Translations under genes and position numbers: made by a program
Assembly: GCF_033118175.1 (NCBI RefSeq)
Contig: NC_083711.1
Span: forward strand, 44,650,001 to 44,714,000
Source: Dama dama
Lineage: Eukaryota; Chordata; Mammalia; Artiodactyla; Cervidae
Length of the DNA: 64,000 bases
Reading direction: 5' to 3'
Notes under the pieces: model-generated
The model's database searches: none
Told to the model about the DNA's origin: nothing
The model's input: only the letters and a program-made list of their open reading frames with translations
In this document: in pieces, positions 56,736 through 64,000 of the stretch
How positions within the stretch are numbered: position 1 is the stretch's first letter
Layout of the letters: the number at the start of each line of letters is the position of its first letter

Positions 56736-56741
56736 TGCTTC

Positions 56742-56756
56742 TTGATTCATAAGATA
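56742..56756. repeat. Right target duplication of the BovB
   Basis: ttgattcataagata, identical to 54968-54982. Confidence 0.95.
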
Positions 56757-57033
56757 AGGAGTCCACATATAGAGTCCATTTTGCTTGGGGAAGGAGAAAG
56801 GATTGCACGTGTGGAGTCTAAAATGGCTGTAGTCCTAACAGTTAGGTTCCTTTGTTCAGTGTCATCAGAGCATTTTTTTCTTCCATGTCCATGCATGGTA
56901 CTTGCACCTGGCAGCAGTATGTTGAAGAGACTTGTACATTTCTCAGTCTGAAAAATTGTGAATTCTACTGGAGATTTTCTAAATTGCTGATATACTACAA
57001 TAAATTCATTTTCTGATTAAAGTATTTAGAACT

Positions 57034-57225
57034 TTGGGCTTCCCTGATCACTCAGCAGTAAAGAATTCACCTACCAACTCAAGAGATGCAGGTTTGATCC
57101 ATGGGTGGGGAAGATCCCCTGGAGAAGGAAATGGCCACCCAGTCCAGTGTCCTTGCCTGATCTGGGGAGTGATAGTCCATGGAGTTGCAAAGAGTAGGAC
57201 ATGGATTAGAAACTAAACAACAACA
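57034..57225 (+). mobile_element. Bov-tA SINE
   Basis: Sense copy from 'tgggcttccctgatcactca' to 'aaagagtaggacatggatta', shortened in the last third, with a (CAA)n tail. Confidence 0.88.
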
Positions 57226-57524
57226 ACAACTAAATTATTTTAAAGTAGTATTTGCAAGGGAGAATTATGACTGACAGAAGTTTATAACAGTAATTCAAGT
57301 ATGCTAAAACTGCTAGCTATGTATCAGTAGATTCATTTGATTCAGAATAGGAGACAAAATATATGATTACACTAATTGTGCCAAAATGACACTTGATTGT
57401 ATTGGAGATATATGAAATAAAAACCTAAGCAACAGGTAAATAAACATCTTACCAAAATTTAATGATAGAGCAGTCCAGGCACTGTATCTTATAAATACAA
57501 AATCAGTATCACATAAGTATATGT

Positions 57525-57603
57525 GTACAAAAATATATACTGTAGCAATTGTCATAGTGTTAAAAAATTACAAAGCCAATATCCCAGTAAGAGAATTGTT
57601 TAA
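57525..57603 (+). mobile_element. Old L1 fragment, first part
   Basis: Diverged sense L1 words 'gtcatagtgttaaaaaatta', 'caaagccaatatcccagtaa', 'gagaattgtttaa', equivalent to the '...aaaaaattggaaacaacctaaatgtccatc...' block. It continues at 57738 beyond a SINE. Confidence 0.55.
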
Positions 57604-57737
57604 TGCTGCTGCTGCTGCTAAGTCACTTCAGTCGTGTCCGACTCTGTGCGACCCCAGAGACGGCAGCCCACCAGGCTCCCCCATCCCTGGGATTCTCCAG
57701 GCAAGAACACTGGAGTGGGTTGCCATTGCCATCTCCG
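57604..57737 (-). mobile_element. Bov-A monomer SINE with (CTG)n, nested in old L1
   Basis: Reverse copy: '(ctg)n', 'ctaagtcacttcagtcgtgt', 'gcccaccaggctcccccatc', ending near 'gccatctccg'. The flanks gaattgtttaa (57593-57603) and gaattgctaaa (57738-57748) match at 9 of 11 positions and look like its target duplication. Confidence 0.88.
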
Positions 57738-57870
57738 GAATTGCTAAATAAATGATGGTATATCTAAGACAAGTGAGATGTAACATCATGTAAATATGTT
57801 ATAATGTTATGAAGCTATTAAAAATAATGGCACTTCCAGTTAATTTGAAGTGATTTGCTCAATTATTGTC
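57738..57870 (+). mobile_element. Old L1 fragment, continuation
   Basis: 'aataaatgatggtatatcta', 'atgttatgaagctattaaaa' follow the L1 'aataaattatggtacatcc...atgcagctattaaaaa' block. Confidence 0.55.
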
Positions 57871-58949
57871 AACTGAAAATAGAAAGATGCAGATTCCCTC
57901 TGGGGGATGGGACATGGTAGGGGAGGGTGACTAGAGAATTACTGTTTGTTGCTGTTTGTTTGTTTGGGAAGTGAGAGGATGAAATAGTTGCATTCTCCCA
58001 GAATGGCTGAAAACCTGTGTTCTAAGAAACTACTTTGATTTAATGAAGAGTAAAACCTGGGGAAATAATAAGGGAACCAGATTCTTTGGGAGTTTTAAAA
58101 AAGCTCTAGGAGAACTTTCCCTGGGCAAGGGAAAAGATCAGTGTTTGTGTTTCAATATACAAACCTAACAGAGTATTCTCTTCTCAGAGTACCCTGAATA
58201 GTGGTCCAAGTAAGGATGACACCGAAGGCTATCCATGAACCTGGGGAATAGAAAAAGTTTTTTTTTTTAGTTGTAAAAAAATTTTATGAGTTTATTTTGA
58301 ACTTTAATATTAAAGTCAAACTCAAATTAATCGCAAAAAAAAGCCTCAACTTATGAAATTTTTTGATGTAACTTTCAAGATGTTCTAAAAATTGAAATAT
58401 AATGTTATAAAAAAATAAATATGTTATATACTATTTTAGTTTCTTAATAATTTGACTGCAAACCTAATGATTTGATACTTGTGTACATTGAGAATTATCA
58501 CTATAATGTCTACCTAATATACATTACCATACATGGTTACAATTTTTTTCTTGTGATGAAAACAAAAAAAAAAATCTACTCTATTAGCAACTACTATTTA
58601 TTTTTTACTGCTGTTTTAGTTGACAGCTGTTAATAGCCATTTGATATTTCACACTAGATACATCTATTATTTTGATAAAATTAGTTAATACAAAATAACT
58701 TTTAAAAGGAAAATATACTCTCATGAGGGTTCTGTGTCTTATTTCAATATCTTTTTTCCATTTAACTGGCTACTCAAAAACATGAACTTAAAAAGAAATT
58801 ATGGAAAAAGTCAGGTTCACATAGGTAAGATTATTTTAATTTTTCCATGTTCAACTACATTGGAAAAAGAACACACACATACAGAAATTTTTTAAGAAAC
58901 CATGTGGATGAACCCAATTATCTTTATACTTCAAAATATTTTTCTACTC
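57871..58949. other. Unrecognised AT-rich DNA
   Basis: No gene or nameable repeat. G-rich patch at about 57900-57930. Confidence 0.5.
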
Positions 58950-59835
58950 ATTATCAAAAAACAAATAATCCAAATATGGGCAGAAGACCTGAATAGACAT
59001 TTTTCCAAAGACATACAAAGGGCTAATAGGCACAAGAAAAGATGCTCAACATTGCTAGTATTTAAAGAAATGCAAATAAAATGACAATAAGAACCCTAGT
59101 ACACTATCCGTGGGAAGGTTAAGTGGTTCAGTCACTATGAAAAATGTATAAAGTTTCCTCAAAAACCTAAAATTAGAACTACTGTATGATCCAGCAGTTC
59201 CACTCCTGGTTTATATCCAGAAGAAAATAAAAACATTGATTAGAAAAGGTATATAAACCCCAGTGTTCATAGGACTATTTATAGCAGTGAAGATATGCAA
59301 ACAACACAAGCATTCATCAACAGAAGAATGGATAAGACAAATGGATAAAGAAATTGTAGTATGTGTATAAATATATGCATACACACACACACACACACAC
59401 ACACACAGTGGAATATTATTCAGTCTTAAAAAGGAATGCCATGGTGCCATTAGCAGCAACATGGATGGACCTAGATAATGTCATGGTCAGCGAAATAAGT
59501 CAGACAAAGAAAGACAAATACTATATCATATAATTTATATGAGAAGTGTAAAAAATAATTCAAATGAACATATATGGGAAACAGACTCACAGACATAGAA
59601 AGCAAATGTGTGGTTATCAGAAGAGAAGGAGAAAGGGGACAAATTAGGGGTGTAAAATTAGAAAACACAAATTACTATGCGTAAAATAAGAAATAAGGAT
59701 ACATTATATAGCACAGTGAATTACAGCCACCATCTTGAAATAACTTTTAATGGTGTATAATCTGTAAAAAATGCCAAATCACTTTGCTATATACCCCAAA
59801 CTAATGTAATACTGTATATCACATATACTTCAATA
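58950..59835 (+). mobile_element. L1 LINE 3' part (ORF2 end and 3' UTR), diverged
   Basis: Sense L1: [20 protein letters not shown] is readable in the frame ending at 59084, then the 'atccagcagttccactcctg', 'agaatggataagacaaatgg', 'ggaatattattcagtcttaa' blocks and 3' UTR words 'gtgtggttatcagaag', 'ttatatagcacagtgaatta', 'aatactgtatatcacatat', ending at 'cttcaataaaaatg'. A CA repeat (59381-59406) grew inside it. Several short deletions are present. Confidence 0.85.
59381..59406. repeat. (AC)13 microsatellite within the L1
   Basis: Thirteen uninterrupted AC units following 'atatatgcat'. Confidence 0.95.
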
Positions 59836-62800
59836 AAAATGTGTTCAACCTTTGTTACCACAGAAAACTGTCTTCTAGCCAAGCAAACTATACTTTTTGC
59901 ATAACCTCTGTTCAAACTACACTTTTTGCTTCACTTCTGTTTATTTTTAACAGTTTACAATTTACTATTCATCTGTCTCACCTTCCATGTCATCTCCTTC
60001 CTTCAGTGTTCCTGGGTCTCCCAAGTACACAGTTAATCACTTTTTCTGTAAGTTCCCATAGAAAGTTACTTATACTTAGAATTCAACATGCTGTTTCTTA
60101 CAACAGTTTAGTCTTGATTCTTTTGCTGAATTCTTTCTTTTTGTCTCTGTAGATACCTTCTTAACTCGTGTCTACCCTGAGCTCTGCCCTGGAGTCTGTT
60201 CTATCTATGACCTGCAGAGACAGCATCCCTGGCAGATATGAAGAGGAAAAAAAGAGAGGAGAGGTATTTATCCTCCTAGTGTCCTCTATGGTTGGCTATG
60301 TTCTTGACCTAAGATCACTGCTCCTCTCCAGAGAGTCTCCTCCATTGGACTCTCTCTCCTATAATTGCTTCCTCCCTTCCTCATGGCAGAATTGGTTTAA
60401 TCTTCCTAAGCTTCCTTGATAATTGGCAGACAACTTTCTGAAAAGAAGCCTTTTAAACTAAACTTACACTTATCCTAATTTAAATGTGATATCTCTTTCT
60501 TCTTTATAACCTAAATGATATACAGGAAATTGTAATTCCCTTAAGTAATGTAGAACATGCCTTGTGCTTCTGTTCATCTTTGTATCCATTCAGGGTGGAG
60601 TTCCTTTAGCGTAGAAGATGCTTAATAAGTAGGAAATGATTTGTATTGGATATCACCTTGAGGTAAACATATTACTGAGAACTCTATGCATAAAATATAA
60701 TTTTAAGGGAACCACTGATTTAGTCTTAATCAACTGTAGAAATATGTGAAGAATTTATTTTGACAATATTATGACTCCAAATGTCAAAATAAGGCAGAGC
60801 TACACCTTTAGAGTCCCTTTTAAAACAATAGGTCATACAACTAAGACCTATTAAACTATTAAAGAATTACTTAATACATCGTTTTTAATTACTTAAAATT
60901 AAATGTGAGATATAGTAATTCTTAATAGTACACTAAATGCCAATTACTGTGAGACAGTCTGTAAAAGCAAGATGAATCAATGAAGGAAAAAAGTTTTTAT
61001 ATTTCATAAAATGTTGAAATTCTAAATTTAGAAATTATCACCTGGCATTTTCATTTTAGTACATTTCCCTGTTATATTTTCTACTGATGCTTCTGAAAGA
61101 CACTTCTGATAATACAAGTCCCTCTAGTGGTATCTAATGTAAAATTTGTAATATAAATAAAAGTTGTTATTTTTCTCAGTGCTTAGAGAATACTGTAAAA
61201 TATTTAAGAATTATTAATAAAATCTATATTTAAAAATAATGGAACTATCAGTCATTTATTTGTTGCAATATTGACTCATTCTGATATATATTTATACTTT
61301 AATTTTCTTATATGAATTTTGTCAAATTGATACTAAAATTGATAAAATGATCACATTTTCAAAAATCAAAGGGATAGTTCCATATGGGGCAGGGAGAATA
61401 TATTTCTTAAACACTTAATTCATGCTAGGTATTTTACCCATTTATTCATTTAATTTAATCAACAATGACTTTATAGAATAGTATCATTCTTCACTCAAAA
61501 ATGTAAAACTCAAAAAATAATGTCACATATCTTACTAGTGCCAGAGCAAAGAGTTTATCTAAGGCACTTTTTACTATATATCCCTCTTAAAACTGTTTAA
61601 AAATGAAGAGAAAGACTGACATATAACTAGAAAAATTTGACAGTTAATTCTAAACTGACAAGTAGAAGAGTAATACTAAGCTGCAAGAAGGTTAATGGGT
61701 CAAAGAGAGGTTTTTAAATCTAAAATTCTGATATAATTAAATTGGTTCGTTTTCCCACTTTTCTTTTTAACCAGATAATGTCTTACTGAAAGGTGAATTA
61801 ATATGTATCTTGCTTCATTTTTAAATGAAGTTTAAGATTTGACCATGTAACTTTTTGTATTTATGATTATTCACAATTTGAATTCTACTGAAATTATGTA
61901 AGGGATACTTCACACTAAGCAATGTTGGACCATGTCAGGATAGAAAATAAAATATACAAAATTTATATAATAGGATGCTTCTTACCATAATCTTGATTTT
62001 TAGTCTAAGAAGCCTACTAAAGAAGCATAGTTGCAAGGGAAAAATAGGGGAAAGCCATTTTAGAATTTATCCCAATTTCTGTAGGAAAAAAACTACAAAA
62101 TATCAAATTGTTGACAGTCCTACTTTATTCTATTTTAATTAAAGTGTTATCTGAGTTATAAGCATGCTATTCTTTTAGTAGTTTTGTTTCTAGATCTGGT
62201 TAATATTTTAATATTCTGTGCTTTTAAAAGCAAATTCAGTATTTGTCCATAACCAATTGTTTCTAATATTCCCCCAAACTGGCACTCCTTTCAAGGAAAA
62301 AATCTTAACTATGTCCATATTATTACCTAACTAAATTTACCATTGTACTCCGTGCTGGGAATGAAATCTCAAACAAGTTCCTGAGTTAAATGTTATTCAC
62401 AAAAACATTCTCATTTGCCTGAAAAGAGCTGATGGAGATTGTCCCAGGATGAGATAAATACTTAAAGGTGACTTTTCCTGAGGGCATTTTCTTGGATACA
62501 GAGATGCTACATTGCTGGGGACCTTCCCTTAAAGTGTCTTCAATGTCATGTAAATCTTCTCTGGCTGTTTACAGATAATTCCCACTTTCTCCTCTGGGGT
62601 TTAAGCATTGTAACTCCAATCTCTTTCAGCAATCCTCTCCCAGACCATCCAAGTTGCCATTTCAGACATGATCTAAGAAAAAAAAAAAAAAAATCAGGTT
62701 GTTTCTTTCTCCTCTGGGCTGCATTTGATCCATGAGATAGGCTTACATTTAGCTTGCTATGTGGGAGTGCAGAAATTTTCCACCCTCAGCCTTTACTATG

Positions 62801-63066
62801 CTGACCCTGGCTGCTTCAGCAAGCCTCTCAATCTTCAGACACCAGACAACTGTTTCCAACAAGACAGATCTCTCTTTCTGAAGCTCGTTCTCATTTGCTT
62901 GAAAGGGAGGGGGAAGTATACACTGGGCAGATAGAGTGATGAGAACCTCCTGTCCCTTACATTTTTCCCTTTATCTTCCCCAAACTTCATGTGTTAAAAG
63001 CCACTATTGTGTTGGCTGGTAATAGCCAGGTGATATGTAAACTGGAAAATTAAGACTACCAGCCTT
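59836..63066. other. Mostly unrecognised DNA; possible L2 and MIR scraps
   Basis: A sense L2 3' end is possible at 60574-60645 ('catctttgtatccattcagg', 'gatgcttaataagtagg'), and an antisense MIR or L2 at 61405-61560 ('tacccatttattcatttaat', 'tgtcacatatcttactagtg'). An A16 run lies at 62678-62693 with no nameable body upstream. The open frames at 59841-60152 and 60168-60419 have no recognisable domain. No host gene seen. Confidence 0.4.
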
Positions 63067-63350
63067 CAATCCCAATTTCCCAATTTTCCCACCCCATCCC
63101 CTTCCCCCTTGGTATCCATATATTTTTTCTCTAGGTCTTTGTCTCTATTTCTGCTTTCAAATAAGATCGTCTATATCATGCTTCTAGATTTCACATATAT
63201 GTGATAATATGATACCGTTTTCTCTTGCTGACTTACTTCACTCTGTATGACACTCTCTAGGTCCATTCACATCTCTACAAATTACCTCATCTTGTTTATT
63301 GTTATGACTGAGTAATATTCCATTGTATATACGTACCACATCTTCTTTAC
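63067..63350 (-). mobile_element. L1 3' UTR/ORF2 end, inverted part of a 5'-inverted L1
   Basis: Antisense L1: 'caatttcccaattttcccac', 'tttttctctaggtctttgtc', 'agatttcacatatatgtgat', 'gacttacttcactctgtatg', 'actgagtaatattccattgt', ending at 'accacatcttctttac'. In an intact element this piece lies just upstream of the sense piece that starts at 63351. Confidence 0.8.
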
Positions 63351-63529
63351 ACTACTGATACTATGTATAAATTAGATAACTATAGAAAACATACAGTATA
63401 GCACAGAGAACTCTACTTAAGGAACTGCGGTGATCTGAAAGAGAAGGAAATCCAAAAGGGAAGGGGCGCATGGCTGATTTATTTCACTGTATAGTAGAAA
63501 ATAACATAACATTGTAAAGCAACTAGATT
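63351..63529 (+). mobile_element. L1 3' UTR, sense part of the 5'-inverted L1
   Basis: 'actatgtataaattagataa'-type start, 'acatacagtatagcacagag', 'aactctacttaaggaactgc', 'catggctgatttatttcact', 'aacattgtaaagcaactaga'. It is interrupted by a Bov-tA and ends at 63765. Confidence 0.82.
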
Positions 63530-63728
63530 GTTTAGTTACTAAAGCATGTCTGACTCTTTTGCAACCCCATAGACTGTAGCCCACCAGGCTTCTCTGTCTA
63601 TGGGATTTCCCAGGCAAGAAGACTGGGGTGGGTTGCCATTCCCTTCTCCAGGGGATCTTCCTGACCCACGGTTCAAGCCTACATCTCCTGCATTGCCAGC
63701 AGATTCTTTACCACTGAGCCACCTGGGA
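63530..63728 (-). mobile_element. Bov-tA SINE nested in L1
   Basis: Reverse copy from 'tagttactaaagcatgtctg' to 'gagccacctgggaag', close to full length. It splits the L1 'gcaactatactccaataa' block: 'gcaacta' lies to the left and 'taactatactccaataag' to the right, so a short duplication including 'aacta' is likely. Confidence 0.9.
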
Positions 63729-63765
63729 AGTAACTATACTCCAATAAGAATTAATTTAAAAGATT
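63729..63765 (+). mobile_element. L1 3' end, continuation
   Basis: 'taactatactccaataagaa' then 'ttaatttaaaag', the standard terminal block of artiodactyl L1, completing the element split by the SINE. Confidence 0.78.
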
Positions 63766-64000
63766 TAATGGCAAAAAATGAGAAAGAGTACCAGTCTTCA
63801 GTTTATGAGGCCACACTGAGACATAAAGAATACCTTAACCTGAGATGAATTTAAAAGATCTTGAGAATCATTCTGAGTATACTATTCATTTATATATCTT
63901 CTCAGAAGTATTTGTTCAAATGTTCATACACATTTTATTTTTGAATTCTCTTTTTACACTGAATTCTTCATATATGCTGGATTTAGTTCCAACACCTTAT
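63766..64000. other. Unrecognised AT-rich DNA
   Basis: No gene or nameable repeat seen up to the window end. Confidence 0.5.

Larger units (their letters stand above)
54983..56741 (-). mobile_element. BovB LINE with inverted 5' part and junction deletion (twin priming)
   Basis: 54983 to about 55621 is minus-strand BovB, from the (gttca)n-type 3' end to 'actgtttccactgttgcca'. From about 55622 to 56741 it is plus-strand BovB, from the region before RT ('aaaaccactaaactattgag') to within RT ('cagaccacctgacctgcttc'). In an intact element the inverted piece would be followed by roughly half a kilobase that holds the RT catalytic box and only then by the minus-strand piece. That interval is missing, consistent with loss at the inversion junction. 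Perfect 15-bp target duplications bound the unit. Confidence 0.96.

Noticed and set aside
60168..60419. An 83-codon frame beginning near a CT-rich stretch, considered as a short gene
   Set aside because: No recognisable domain, no start or splice context I can support, and the region has scattered old-repeat character.

Overview
This window is AT-rich, repeat-dense mammalian DNA from a ruminant. It carries many copies of the ruminant retroposons BovB (an RTE-clade LINE), Bov-tA and Bov-A2 (tRNA/BovB-derived SINEs), one CHR-type tRNA-Glu SINE and cattle-type L1. That combination points to a pecoran such as cattle, buffalo, sheep or goat; I cannot separate these by eye. I find no intact protein-coding gene, no host exon I can support, no RNA gene and no CRISPR array. 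Every open reading frame I recognise is a broken piece of a transposable element. The window reads as a gene desert or the inside of a very long intron.

Layout. 0-3 kb: a BovB tail abuts a minus-strand retroviral integrase remnant; a non-autonomous hAT-Charlie element with its 8-bp target duplication sits at 3.0 kb. 4-8 kb: Bov-tA SINEs and a 1.24-kb minus-strand BovB. 10-16 kb: ancient MIR and L2 pieces, a 1.2-kb plus-strand BovB with a 36-bp inverted 5' end, and a Bov-A2 with a perfect 10-bp target duplication. 18.2-19.2 kb: a decayed Tigger-like DNA transposon. 19-25 kb: SINEs and microsatellites. 25-29.3 kb: the longest stretch without a recognised repeat. 29-32 kb: three L1 3' ends, two of them inverted relative to each other. 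32.8-33.9 kb: BovB.

34.0-40.6 kb is a retroviral cluster. A minus-strand integrase remnant lies head-to-head with a plus-strand gammaretrovirus-like provirus that keeps recognisable LTRs and traces of gag, protease, RNase H, integrase and the envelope membrane anchor. All are broken, and a CHR SINE sits inside pol. 40.6-52 kb: more SINEs, L1M copies split by younger insertions, and an MLT1 LTR. 53.1-56.8 kb: a cattle-type L1 and a BovB stand side by side, both with inverted 5' ends, with target duplications that abut and share one base. 57-64 kb: further L1 and SINE insertions, ending in a fourth 5'-inverted element.

The most informative pattern is the recurrence of 5'-inverted (twin-primed) LINEs from two clades, three with readable target duplications. 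I found no credible undescribed biological system. The regions worth checking for function are unique DNA at 28.5-29.1 kb and 49.3-50.0 kb and the CpG-retaining 3' LTR with a YY1-type motif.
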